NCBI GenBank assembly: GCA_032250905.1
Contig: JAVVEQ010000001.1
Coordinates: 62,001 to 126,000 of the forward strand
Direction: 5' to 3'
Length of the DNA: 64,000 bases
Origin: Desulfotignum sp032250905
GTDB taxonomy: Bacteria > Desulfobacterota > Desulfobacteria > Desulfobacterales > Desulfobacteraceae
In this document: one piece after another, positions 25,740 through 35,782 of the stretch
Position numbering within the stretch: the first letter of the stretch is position 1
Layout of the letters: each line of letters begins with the position of its first letter
The notes under the pieces: generated by a model
What the model was told of the DNA's origin: nothing
The model's input: only the letters and a program-made list of their open reading frames with translations
Database searches by the model: none
Made by a program: the position numbers and the translations under genes

Positions 25740-27389
25740 TTAATTGGGGTCGTCCAGGGGATCCCCGCCCATGAACGGATAGGCAATCTCTTCGGCGGGG
25801 ACAAAGTTCTCCTTGATGGTGCGCACCGATGTCCAGCGCAGCAGGTTGAGCATGCTGCCGGCCTTGTCATTGGTGCCGCTGGCCCGGGCCCCGCCGAAGG
25901 GCTGCTGCCCCACCACTGCGCCGGTGGGCTTGTCATTGATGTAAAAATTGCCGGCGCTGTGGGCCAGGGCTTTGGTCAGGTCATGGATGGCCTGGCGGTC
26001 GGTGGCAAACACGGCACCTGTCAGGGCATAGGGGGAGGTACTGTCCACCAGGGCCACGGTGTCGTCAATGGCGGTGTCCGCATATTTGTGCAGGGTCAGG
26101 ACCGGACCGAAAATTTCTTCGGTCATGGATTCATAATTCGGATCCATGGTAACGATCACGGTGGGATCGATGAAATAGCCTTTGGATTTGTCCGTGTTGC
26201 CGCCCACCAGGATATCGGCCTTATCCGATTTTTTAGCCCGCTCGATGTATCCGGCGGCATTGTCGAACGCGGCTTCGTCGATCAGGGCGTTCATGAAATG
26301 CCGGAACTCCGTTACACTGCCCACCGTGATCTGCTCCACGGCAGCCTTGATCCCGGCGGTGACCTCCTCCCACAATGATGCCGGAACGTACATCCGGGAG
26401 CAGGCACTGCATTTCTGTCCCTGGTACTCGAAGGCACCCCTAACCGCCGCGGTGACCACCGGTGCCACCCGGGCCGAAGGATGCACGAAAATATAGTCTT
26501 TGCCCCCGGTTTCACCCACCATTCTGGGATAGGATTTATAGATGTCAATGTTACTGCCCATGGTTTTCCACAGGGTTTTGAACACGGTTGTGGACCCGGT
26601 GAAATGGATCCCGGCCAGATCCGGGTGATTCAGCACGGATGCCCCCACAACAGACCCTTTGCCCGGCACAAAGTTGATCACCCCCTCGGGAAGACCCGCT
26701 TCCGCAAGAATCTGCATGATGTAATACCCGGACAGCACGGCTGTGGATGCCGGCTTCCACACCACGGTGTTGCCCATGATGGCCGGGCCCCCGCACAGGT
26801 TGCCGGCAATGGCAGTGAAATTGAACGGGGTGAGGGCGAACACGAACCCTTCCAGGGCCCGGTATTCCAGCCGGTTCCAGACCCCTTTTTCAGAAGCCGG
26901 CTGGCCCGCATAAATTTCTGCCATGAACCTGGCATTGAACCGGAAAAAATCCGCCAGCTCGCAGGTGGCATCGATTTCCGCCTGAAACGGGGTTTTGGAC
27001 TGGCCCAGCATGGTGGCGGCATTGAGCAGATACGTAAATTTTTGGGAAATCAGGTCCGCTGCCTTGAGAAAAATGGCGGCCCGCTCCTGCCAGGGGGTGT
27101 TTTCCCACTGTTTTTTCGCATCCAGGGCCGTTTTGATGGCCAGGTCCACTTCCCGTTTCCCGGCATTGGAAAACATTGCCAGCGTTTTTGCATGATCATG
27201 GGGGCAGACCACCTTTTTCCGATCATCTGTCCGGATCTCCTTTCCCCCGATGATCAGGGGGATGTCCTGTACGGTGTCCAGCTGGCGGGCCAGCTCCGAT
27301 TTGAGCTGTCTTCGCTCCGGGCTGCCGGGGGCATAGTGTTTGACCGGTTCGTTATCAATTTCCGGCAACTGCAAGATGCTGTTGCTCAT
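25740..27389 (-). CDS. pruA: L-glutamate gamma-semialdehyde dehydrogenase (PruA type)
   Basis: 549 residues, the length and pattern of monofunctional delta-1-pyrroline-5-carboxylate dehydrogenase. Seen: TPFNFTAIAGNL for cofactor binding, VGETGGKDYIFV for the catalytic glutamate region, YQGQKCSACSRMY with catalytic cysteine near residue 320, and EEIFGPVLTLHKY. It oxidises glutamate semialdehyde to glutamate. No proline dehydrogenase lies in the window, so it may use semialdehyde from another source. Overlaps the next ALDH gene by 4 bp. Confidence 0.85.
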   Translation of the reverse strand: MSNSILQLPEIDNEPVKHYAPGSPERRQLKSELARQLDTVQDIPLIIGGKEIRTDDRKKVVCPHDHAKTLAMFSNAGKREVDLAIKTALDAKKQWENTPWQERAAIFLKAADLISQKFTYLLNAATMLGQSKTPFQAEIDATCELADFFRFNARFMAEIYAGQPASEKGVWNRLEYRALEGFVFALTPFNFTAIAGNLCGGPAIMGNTVVWKPASTAVLSGYYIMQILAEAGLPEGVINFVPGKGSVVGASVLNHPDLAGIHFTGSTTVFKTLWKTMGSNIDIYKSYPRMVGETGGKDYIFVHPSARVAPVVTAAVRGAFEYQGQKCSACSRMYVPASLWEEVTAGIKAAVEQITVGSVTEFRHFMNALIDEAAFDNAAGYIERAKKSDKADILVGGNTDKSKGYFIDPTVIVTMDPNYESMTEEIFGPVLTLHKYADTAIDDTVALVDSTSPYALTGAVFATDRQAIHDLTKALAHSAGNFYINDKPTGAVVGQQPFGGARASGTNDKAGSMLNLLRWTSVRTIKENFVPAEEIAYPFMGGDPLDDPN

Positions 27390-28948
27390 GATGATTCTCC
27401 TTTGATATCAAAGACGATGCCCTGGGCCAGTGGCAGATCCTCTCCCCAGTTGATGGTATTGGTCTGCCGGCGCATGTAGACACGCCAGGCGTCACTGCCG
27501 GACTCCCGGCCTCCGCCGGTTTCCTTTTCACCGCCGAAGGCACCGCCGATCTCCGCCCCGCTGGTACCGATGTTGACATTGGCGATACCGCAGTCCGATC
27601 CTTTGTGGGACAGAAACCGCTCCTGGTACTGGATGGACCGGGTGAACACGGCACTGGACAGTCCCTGGGGCACGTCATTGTGCAGGGCCAGGGCCTGGTC
27701 AAAGGTATCATAGCCGATAATATACAGAATCGGGGCAAAGGTCTCTTCCTGCACGATGGGATAGTGGTTTTCCGCTTCCACAATGGCCGGGGTGACAAAA
27801 CTGCCGTTTTCCAAACCCTCCACCGTCAGGGGCGTACCGCCGTAAACCACGGTGCCGCCCTGGTCTTTGGCTGCTGCGATGGCCTGCATCATGGCCTGTC
27901 TGGCTGTGTCATCGATCAACGGACCCATCAACGTATCCGGGTCCATGGGGTCGCCGATCCTGATCTGCTCGTAGGCATGGACCAGTTTGTTGACGAATAC
28001 CTCCTTGATGCTGTTGTGAATGATAATGCGTCGGGTGGAGGTGCACCGCTGTCCGGCCGTGCCCACGGCCCCGAAAAGGGTGGCCCGCAGCGCCATGTCC
28101 ATATCACAGTCTTCGGTGACGATGATGGCGTTGTTACCACCCAGTTCCAGCAGGGAACGGCCTAAACGGGAAGCCACGGTGGTGGCCACCTTTTTACCCA
28201 TGGCTGTGCTGCCGGTGGCGCTGATCAAGGGGATACGGCTGTCCTGGAGCAGGGCATCCCCCACATCGGCCCGGTTTCCGATCACCAGGTTGAACACCCC
28301 GTCAATTTCATATTTGTCCACCACCGGGGCGATGATGTTCTGGATGGCAATGGCGGTGAGCGGGGTCTTGGAGCTGGGCTTGAACAGAACAGTATCCCCA
28401 CAGACAACTGCCAGCAGGGCATTCCAGGACCAGACCGCGGCCGGAAAATTGAATGCCGTGATGATGCCCACAATCCCCAATGGGTGCCACTGTTCATACA
28501 TCCGGTGGGACGGTCTCTCACTGTGCATGGTCAATCCATACAGCTGGCGGCTCAGTCCCACGGCAAAATCCGCGATATCTATCATCTCCTGGACTTCGCC
28601 TTCGCCTTCGGCCCGGATCTTTCCGGTTTCCAGGCTGATCAGGGCACCCAGGCTCTGCTTTTTTTCCCGAAGGGCATTGCCGATCTCCCGGACAATCTCT
28701 CCCCGCCGGGGGGCCGGCATCAGCCGGAATTTTTCAAAAGCGGCATGGGCCCGGCTGACCACGGCTTCATAATCATGGGCCTGGGCCTGTATCACACTGG
28801 CGATGGGTCGGCCGGTGACCGGTGAAACCGATACCAGTTCTTTGCCAAGCGTATGAATCCTGCCCCGGCTCGATCCGGTGGTGGCACCGTAATTGACCGG
28901 CTCAACGTCCAGATCCTGTAAAATGCTGTCAATGGTTTGTGTGTCCAT
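27386..28948 (-). CDS. ALDH7-family aldehyde dehydrogenase (alpha-aminoadipic semialdehyde type)
   Basis: 520 residues of the antiquitin/AmaB type: PLGIVGIITAFNFPAAVWSWNA, ISATGSTAMGKKVA, LELGGNNAIIV with the catalytic glutamate (about 284) and GTAGQRCTSTRRI with catalytic cysteine (about 318), then EETFAPILYI. The branch oxidises alpha-aminoadipic semialdehyde or piperideine-6-carboxylate in lysine degradation. Translational overlap with the PruA-type gene suggests a joint amino-acid pathway. Divergent from a LysR gene, its probable regulator. Confidence 0.82.
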   Translation of the reverse strand: MDTQTIDSILQDLDVEPVNYGATTGSSRGRIHTLGKELVSVSPVTGRPIASVIQAQAHDYEAVVSRAHAAFEKFRLMPAPRRGEIVREIGNALREKKQSLGALISLETGKIRAEGEGEVQEMIDIADFAVGLSRQLYGLTMHSERPSHRMYEQWHPLGIVGIITAFNFPAAVWSWNALLAVVCGDTVLFKPSSKTPLTAIAIQNIIAPVVDKYEIDGVFNLVIGNRADVGDALLQDSRIPLISATGSTAMGKKVATTVASRLGRSLLELGGNNAIIVTEDCDMDMALRATLFGAVGTAGQRCTSTRRIIIHNSIKEVFVNKLVHAYEQIRIGDPMDPDTLMGPLIDDTARQAMMQAIAAAKDQGGTVVYGGTPLTVEGLENGSFVTPAIVEAENHYPIVQEETFAPILYIIGYDTFDQALALHNDVPQGLSSAVFTRSIQYQERFLSHKGSDCGIANVNIGTSGAEIGGAFGGEKETGGGRESGSDAWRVYMRRQTNTINWGEDLPLAQGIVFDIKGESS

Positions 28949-29082
28949 GGGTCATCCTCATCATCAAAAGAGTGCGATTATATTTTTCCGCTTAATAATT
29001 GTATTATAACAATGATCGTGCTAATAGTAAAATTCATAATATTTATATTTAACATGAATAGTATAGATAATAGAAGGGCGGT

Positions 29083-29979
29083 ATGGACCTGTATCATCTT
29101 AAAACCTTTTTTACCCTGGGAAAGATCCGGAATTTCACCCGAACCGCAGATCATCTTCACATCACCCAGAGCGCGGTGAGTCATGCCATTAAAAAACTGG
29201 AAATTTCCATCGATGCGGCATTGATCGATCGGAAGAGCAGAGACCTTGTGTTGACCGATGCCGGAAAGATCCTGTTCCGGTCCTGTGAAAAAATTTTTTA
29301 TGAACTGGAAAAAACCGACCAGGACCTGGCCGGGCTGAAAAAACAGACACCGCTCACCATCCGTGTGGGAGCCACCGTGGAGTTTGGTACCACCATCCTG
29401 ATCAACCACATCAACGCGTTTCTGGAACGGTTCCCGGAACTTCACATCGATTTTCTGTTCTCCCATCACCTGCTGGAACCATTGCTCCAGGACTCCGTGG
29501 ACCTGATCATCGACTGTGAACCGCACATGGCGGAAAACCTGGAGAAAATTCACCTGTTCAAGGAGCAGTACGTCACCATTGCCGCCCCGAAATTCATTCA
29601 AAAAAAACAAGTCACCTGTCTGGATGATCTGGCCCAGGTGCGGATTCTTTCCATGGACAAGGATTTGGGCTGGTGGCGGAATTTTATCAGCGCCATTCCT
29701 TCAGACAAACGGGATTGCCTGAAACAGGTGATGCAGATCAACCATATCCGGGGCATTATCAACGGCGCCATCTCCGGCCTGGGCATAGGATTTGTTCCCA
29801 AATATACCGTGATGGAAGAACTGAAAAAAAGTATTCTCATGGATCCCTTCCCCCACATCACCCCCGCGGCGGACGATTTCCATATTTTCATCAAAAAAGA
29901 GCGGATGGGGTTTGAAAAAAACCAGCACCTGATCAATTATCTCACCCGGATGAGGCCGCTCAAAAATTTTTTTCAGTAA
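29083..29979 (+). CDS. LysR-family transcriptional regulator
   Basis: 298 residues. The N-terminal winged HTH is typical (MDLYHLKTFFTLGKIRNFTRTADHLHITQSAVSHAIKKLE pattern, recognition helix QSAVSHAI) and the C-terminal two-lobed sensor domain follows (LTIRVGATVEFG, NGAISGLGIGFVP). It is divergent from the two ALDH genes with a 134-bp AT-rich gap and most likely controls them in response to a pathway intermediate. Confidence 0.9.
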   Translation: MDLYHLKTFFTLGKIRNFTRTADHLHITQSAVSHAIKKLEISIDAALIDRKSRDLVLTDAGKILFRSCEKIFYELEKTDQDLAGLKKQTPLTIRVGATVEFGTTILINHINAFLERFPELHIDFLFSHHLLEPLLQDSVDLIIDCEPHMAENLEKIHLFKEQYVTIAAPKFIQKKQVTCLDDLAQVRILSMDKDLGWWRNFISAIPSDKRDCLKQVMQINHIRGIINGAISGLGIGFVPKYTVMEELKKSILMDPFPHITPAADDFHIFIKKERMGFEKNQHLINYLTRMRPLKNFFQ

Positions 29980-30022
29980 CCTCTCAACCGAGTAAAATCC
30001 TATAAAAGAAGCGCTCTGTATA

Positions 30023-30061
30023 ATCGTTATGCCTATATTGACATAACGATCCACCTGTGAT
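30023..30061 (+). promoter_or_regulatory. ModE-type palindrome at the formate dehydrogenase promoter
   Basis: ATCGTTATG (30023-30031), ten bases, CATAACGAT (30042-30050): a perfect inverted repeat that matches the known E. coli ModE operator half-sites. TTGACA (30038-30043) lies inside it as a -35 element, with TGTGATAC as an extended -10 region. Binding would block RNA polymerase, so repression is expected. Confidence 0.8.
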
Positions 30062-30133
30062 ACAGCGTTATTTTAATTTGCACATAAAACCAAATAACTA
30101 AAAACAACGGGATCAAACCAAAGAGGATTCACC

Positions 30134-32910
30134 ATGGACCAGAACCACATCACCATCAACGGCCACGCCTATGAATTCGAACCCGGCCAGACCATCCTGG
30201 AAGTGGCTCAGCAGAACCACATCGACATCCCCAACCTCTGCCACCTGAAGGGCACCCGAGCCACCGGGGCCTGCCGCGTATGCATTGTGGAACTGGAAGA
30301 ATCCTGGGGAAGAAAGATCGTCTCCTCGTGCAGCGCACCGGCCAAAAACGGCATGATCGTGCATACGGAATCGCCGAAGATTGTGGGATATCGAAAATTT
30401 TACATCGGTTTGATGCTGGATTCCGGCAACCACAATTGCGACATCGGCTCCCGGGCGGATGACGCCTGGACCGATTTCCAGATCGCGGCCATGGAAAATG
30501 ACCGGAAAGAGGACCTGTGCCCGGTATGGGGAGATTGCGAGCTCCAGACCCTGGCCTACCGGTACCAGGTCAAAGGCCGGGTCAGCGGCCGGCACCGGGA
30601 AGCAGTCAAACTGCCGGCCGAAGATGACAATCCGTTCATCATCCGGGATATGTCCCGGTGCATTCTGTGCGGCCGGTGCGTGGCCGCCTGCAACGAAGTC
30701 CAGGTGAACCAGGCCATCGATTTCGGGTTCCGGGGCACCAAAGAACAGATTATCGCGGGCACCGGCACCACCCTGATGAACTCCGCCTGTGTGTTCTGCG
30801 GGGAATGTGTGCAGGTGTGCCCGGTGGGAGCTTTGGTAGAAAAAAAATCCTCCGGCAAATGGCGGCCCTGGGAGGTGACAAAAATCCGCACCACCTGTCC
30901 TTACTGCGGGGTGGGATGCCAGCAGATGCTCCATGTCAGGGATGACACCATTGTCAAGGTCACCGGTGCCGAAAACGCGGCCCCCAACCAGGGAAGACTG
31001 TGTGTCAAGGGCCGGTTCGGGTATGATTTCATCTATTCGGACAAACGGCTGAAGACCCCGCTGATCCGGGAAAAAGACGGGTTCCGTGAAGCCTCCTGGG
31101 ATGAGGCCCTGACCCTGGTGACGGAGAGCTTCACCCGGATCATCGACGAAAGCGGGCCGGATACCCTGGCCGGGGTCAGCTGCGCCAGAAGCATCAACGA
31201 AGATTCCTATCAGATGCAGAAACTGTTCCGGGCCGTGTTCAAGACCAACAATATCGATCATTGTGCCCGAACCTGACATGCCCCTACCGTCGCCGGTCTG
31301 GCGACCTCTTTCGGCTCCGGGGCCATGACCAACTCTTTCAACGAATTTGAAAAAGCCAAAATGTTTCTGGTGATCGGGTCCAACATGACCGAAGCTCACC
31401 CTGTGGCCGCCACTTTTTTGAAAAATGCGGTACTCAAAGGGGCCACCCTGATTGTGGCGGATCCCCGGAAGCACAGACTGGCGGACTTCGCTCACACCCA
31501 TCTGCCCCTCAAGGTGGGCAGCGACATCGCACTGCTCAACGGACTCATGCATGTGTTGATCGAAGAAGACCTGTATGACCATGAGTTTGTGGCCAACAGC
31601 TGCGACGGATTTGACGCCCTCAAACAGACCGTTGAAACCTATACCCCGGAAAAAGCCAGCGAGATCAGCGGCATCGATCCGGAACTGATTCGACAGACCG
31701 CCCGGCTTCTGGCCTCGGTCAAACCGGTGATGGTCTGCTACACCTTAGGGATTACCGAACACACCTGCGGCAAGAACAATGTCATGTCCATTGCCAATCT
31801 CCAGATGCTTTTAGGCAACATGGGCGTTCTGCCGGGGTCAATCCGCTGCGGGGCCAGAACAATGTCCAGGGAGCGTGTGACATGGGGGCCCTGCCCAACG
31901 TGTTCCCCGGGTATCAGCCGGTGGCAGACATCTCTGCCAGGCAGAAATTCGAAAAAGCCTGGGGTGTGGACCGCCTGCCGGAAAAATCCGGACTGATGAT
32001 TCCCCAGATGATGGAAGGCCTGGTGGACAAGACGGTCCGGGCATTCTACATCTTCGGTGAAAACCTGGCCAACACGGAACCGGATATCCGAAAGGTGGAG
32101 CATGAACTGGCATCGGCCGAATTCCTGGTGGTCCAGGACATCTTTGAAAACGAAACCACCCGGTTCGCCCACGTGGTACTGCCAGCCGCAGCCTGGAGTG
32201 AAAATGACGGTACCTTCACCAACAGTGAACGCCGGGTCAGCCGGGTACGCACCGCCAGCCCGGCACCGGGGGATGCCAAACCCAACTGGTGGATTTTCAG
32301 GGAGATCGCCCGCCGAATGGGGCACACCTGGGAGTCCGACAGTGCCAGAGACCTGTGGGACAATGAAATTTCGGTGCTGGCCCCCAGCCTGGGCGGCATC
32401 AAATATCACCGCATTGAAAAGGACGGCCTCCAGTGGCCCTGCCCGACGGAATCCCACCCCGGGACCCCGATCCTGCACCTGGAAGGCCGCTTCACCAAAG
32501 GCAAGGGCAGTTTCATGCCCGTGGAATGGACCCCTGCCGCCGAGGTCCCGGATGACGATTATCCGTTTGTCCTGAGCACGGGGCGGCGGCTTTATCACTA
32601 CCATACCCGGACCCAGACCGGCAATTGTGAAGGCCTAAACGAGATGCTGGGAGAAGAGACCGCGGATATCTCGTTTGCCGATGCTGAAAAACTCAATATT
32701 GACCAGGATGAAATGATACGGGTCAAATCCAGGAGAGGCGAGGTCACGGTCAAAGCCCGGATCACCCATGAAATGCCGGAAGGCATGGTCTGGATGGCAT
32801 TTCATTTCAGAGAGGGCAATGCCAACTGGCTTACCAACCCGGCCTACGATCCGGATACCTTGACCGCTGAATACAAAGCCTGCGCCGTGGCCCTTGAAAA
32901 AATCGCCTGA
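30134..32910 (+). CDS. fdhA: formate dehydrogenase alpha subunit, selenocysteine-containing, with one frameshift
   Basis: About 925 residues once TGA at 31274-31276 is read as Sec and one base is restored. N-terminus: NuoG-like [2Fe-2S] domain (CHLKGTRATGACRVC), then two 4Fe-4S motifs (CILCGRCVAAC, CVFCGECVQVC), then the molybdopterin domain starting CPYCGVGCQQ. The active site reads HCART-Sec-HAPTVAGLA; a SECIS hairpin follows. The frame changes by -1 near 31832-31838 within a G-run (LPG, expected VNPLRGQNN); beyond it the protein continues normally (MGALPNVFPGYQ). A lost G, in the organism or in the read data, is likely. No signal peptide, so cytoplasmic; oxidises formate or reduces CO2. 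Confidence 0.88.
31274..31305 (+). promoter_or_regulatory. Sec codon and SECIS element of fdhA
   Basis: After the TGA codon, GTCGCC (31289-31294), loop GGTCT (31295-31299), GGCGAC (31300-31305) form a perfect 6-bp hairpin. The loop equals that of E. coli fdhF, and it sits about 18 nt downstream of the TGA as bacterial SelB requires. Confidence 0.92.
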
Positions 32911-32982
32911 TTTCCTGAGGATTTTTCCGGGTTCTGTGGCTGGTTTGAACGATTCACCATCTTTTAAAAAAAGGAGAGACGC

Positions 32983-35703
32983 ATGATCAAAAAAATTCTT
33001 ACCATCAACGGTATCACCAGAACCCTGATCGTCAATGAAGAAGACCGGTTGTCCAACGTGCTCCGGGAAAACCTGTTTCTCACAGGCGTCAAGCTAGGAT
33101 GCGGGGAAGGCCAGTGCGGTGCCTGCAATGTGATCCTGAACGACAAGCTGGTCCGGTCCTGTGTCACAAAAATGAAACGGGTACCCGATGAGGCGCAGGT
33201 CACGACGATTGAAGGGATTGGCACCCCGGACAACCTGCATCCTCTCCAGGCTTCCTGGATGGTTCACGGCGGGGCGCAGTGCGGATTCTGTTCGCCCGGC
33301 TTCATCGTTTCCAGCAAGGCATTGCTGGATGAAACCCCGGATCCCTCCCGTGAAGAGGTGAGAGACTGGTTCCAGAAACACAAAAACGCCTGCCGGTGCA
33401 CCGGGTATAAACCGCTTGTGGATGCGGTCATGGACGCGGCCAGGGTGATGAACAAGCAGATGACCCCGGAGGAGCTGTCCTTCAAACTGCCGGACGACGG
33501 CCGGATCTGGGGTTCCAAATACCCCCGGCCCACGGCCCTGGCAAAGGTGACCGGCACCTGTGATTACGGGGCGGATCTGGGAATCAAAATGCCCGCGGAA
33601 ACCCTGCACATGGCACTGGTCCAGGCCCAGGTCTCCCATGCCAACATCAAAGGCATCGACACTTCGGAAGCGGAAAAAATGCCGGGTGTCTATAAAGTGG
33701 TCACCCACAAGGACGTCCCGGGCAAAAACCGGATCACCGGCCTGATCACCTTCCCCTCCAACAAGGGAGACGGCTGGGACCGCCCGATTCTTTGCGATGA
33801 AAAAGTGTTCCAGTTCGGGGATGCCATTGCCATCGTGTGTGCCGATACCTTGAAAAACGCAAAGGCTGCGGCGGAAAAAGTGGTGGTGGATCTGGAACCG
33901 CTGCCGGAATACATGAGCGCTCCCGCCGCCATGGCCGATGATGCCTTAGAGATTCATCCGGGCACCCCCAATGTCTACTTTACCCAGAAGATCCAGAAAG
34001 GGGAGGATACCGCCTCCTGTTTCGATGCCGCCGATGTGGTGGTGGAAGATGATTTCTATGTCGGCCGGCAGCCCCATATGCCCATCGAACCGGATGTGGG
34101 ATTTGCCTATCCGGGCGAGGACGGCCGCCTGACCATCCATTCCAAATCCATCGGCCTGTTCCTGCACCATGCCATGATCGCCCCGGGCATCGGCATTGAA
34201 CCGGAAAAACTCACCCTGGTCCAGAACCCTGCCGGCGGCACGTTCGGGTACAAGTTTTCCCCCACCATGGAAGCGCTGCTGGGCGTTGCGGCCCTGGCCA
34301 CCGGCAAACCGGTGTTTTTGAACTATACCTGGTACCAGCAGCAGACCTATACCGGCAAGCGGTCCCCATTTTTCATCAACCTTCGTCTCGCGGCGGACAA
34401 GGACGGCACCCTCCAGGGCATGGAAAGCGACTGGACCGTTGACCACGGCCCCTATTCCGAATTCGGGGACCTGCTCACCCTGCGCGGGGCCCAGTTTATC
34501 GGGGCCGGATACCATATCCCCCGGATCCGGGGGGAGGGACGGACCGTGTGCACCAACCATTCCTGGGGATCGGCCTTCCGGGCCTATGGCTCCCCCCAGA
34601 GCGAATTCGCCTCGGAAGTGCTCATGGACATGCTGGCTGAAAAACTGGGCATGGACCCCTTTGACCTGCGGCTGAAAAACGTGTACCGCAAAGGATCCAC
34701 CACCCCCTCCGGTTCGGTTCCGGACAGCTTGAGCCTGCCGGAAATGTTTGAAAAACTGCGGCCGAAATATGAAGCGGCAAAAGCAGCGGCCCAACAATCC
34801 AGCAATGATGCGTTCAAATACGGGGTGGGGCTTTCGGTCGGCATTTACGGGTGCGGCCTGGACGGGCCGGACAGCTCCCAGGTCAGGGTCTGCCTGAACC
34901 CGGACAACAGCGTGACCGTGTTCAATTCCTGGGAAGACCACGGCCAGGGTGCGGACAGCGGATCTCTGGGAACCGCCCATGAAGCCCTGCGGCCCCTGGG
35001 TATTTCCCCTGAAGACATCCACCTGGTCATGAACGATACCTCCCGGGTGCCGGACAGCGGTCCTGCCGGCGGCAGCCGGTCCCAGGTGGTCACGGGCCAG
35101 GCCATCAAGGCGGCCTGTGAAATGCTGGTGGGCGCCATGAGGAAAAGCGACGGCGGTTTCCGTTCCCATGACGAAATGAAACAGGAGAATATCCCCCTTG
35201 AATACACCGGCTCCTGGACGGCCCCGGCCACCAACTGTGATGAAAACGGCCAGGGCAATCCGTTTGCCGTCTATATGTACGGGGTGTTCATGGCACAGGT
35301 CTGCGTGGAGACCGCCACCGGTAAAACCCGGGTCGACAAGATGACGGCGGTGGCGGATGTGGGTAAAATCAACAACCGGCTCACTGTGGATGGCCAGATG
35401 TACGGCGGGCTGGCCCAGGGCATCGGCCTGGCCCTGTCCGAGGATTTTGAAGATCTCAAAAAGCATTCCTCCATGATGGGGGCCGGATTCCCCTATATCA
35501 AGGCCATTCCCGACAACATCGAGTTGATGTATGTGGAATCTCCCCGGGAACACGGTCCCTTCGGAGCTGCCGGTGTGGGTGAACTGCCCCTGACATCTCC
35601 CCATGCCGCGATTATCAACGCCATATACAATGCCTGCAAAGTCAGGATCAAACGCCTGCCGGCCACCCCGGACAAGGTGCTGGCAGAACTGAAAAAAATG
35701 TAA
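32983..35703 (+). CDS. mop: Mop-type aldehyde oxidoreductase
   Basis: 906 residues in one chain, practically the length of D. gigas Mop (907), to which it reads as closely similar. N-terminal [2Fe-2S] (CGEGQCGAC), second cluster (CGFCSPG, CRCTGYKPL), then the molybdopterin part (VGRQPHMPIEPDVGFAYPG, GGTFGYKFSP, GSAFRAYGSPQS) and C-terminal GAAGVGELPLTSPHAA with the catalytic glutamate. It lacks an FAD domain, as Mop does, and transfers electrons to flavodoxin or ferredoxin. It oxidises aldehydes to acids with molybdopterin cytosine dinucleotide. The two genes after it encode likely accessory factors. Confidence 0.93.
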   Translation: MIKKILTINGITRTLIVNEEDRLSNVLRENLFLTGVKLGCGEGQCGACNVILNDKLVRSCVTKMKRVPDEAQVTTIEGIGTPDNLHPLQASWMVHGGAQCGFCSPGFIVSSKALLDETPDPSREEVRDWFQKHKNACRCTGYKPLVDAVMDAARVMNKQMTPEELSFKLPDDGRIWGSKYPRPTALAKVTGTCDYGADLGIKMPAETLHMALVQAQVSHANIKGIDTSEAEKMPGVYKVVTHKDVPGKNRITGLITFPSNKGDGWDRPILCDEKVFQFGDAIAIVCADTLKNAKAAAEKVVVDLEPLPEYMSAPAAMADDALEIHPGTPNVYFTQKIQKGEDTASCFDAADVVVEDDFYVGRQPHMPIEPDVGFAYPGEDGRLTIHSKSIGLFLHHAMIAPGIGIEPEKLTLVQNPAGGTFGYKFSPTMEALLGVAALATGKPVFLNYTWYQQQTYTGKRSPFFINLRLAADKDGTLQGMESDWTVDHGPYSEFGDLLTLRGAQFIGAGYHIPRIRGEGRTVCTNHSWGSAFRAYGSPQSEFASEVLMDMLAEKLGMDPFDLRLKNVYRKGSTTPSGSVPDSLSLPEMFEKLRPKYEAAKAAAQQSSNDAFKYGVGLSVGIYGCGLDGPDSSQVRVCLNPDNSVTVFNSWEDHGQGADSGSLGTAHEALRPLGISPEDIHLVMNDTSRVPDSGPAGGSRSQVVTGQAIKAACEMLVGAMRKSDGGFRSHDEMKQENIPLEYTGSWTAPATNCDENGQGNPFAVYMYGVFMAQVCVETATGKTRVDKMTAVADVGKINNRLTVDGQMYGGLAQGIGLALSEDFEDLKKHSSMMGAGFPYIKAIPDNIELMYVESPREHGPFGAAGVGELPLTSPHAAIINAIYNACKVRIKRLPATPDKVLAELKKM

Positions 35704-35782
35704 TTATCAAATCAGCCCGGGCACTGGGGAACCACAAAACCGGTTCCCCGGTCCCCGGGCATCACCCCTGTGTGGACTCCCC

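Noticed and set aside
31820..31840. Programmed -1 frameshift in fdhA
   Set aside because: No slippery heptamer and no following pseudoknot were seen, and formate dehydrogenases are not known to use one. A missing G is simpler.
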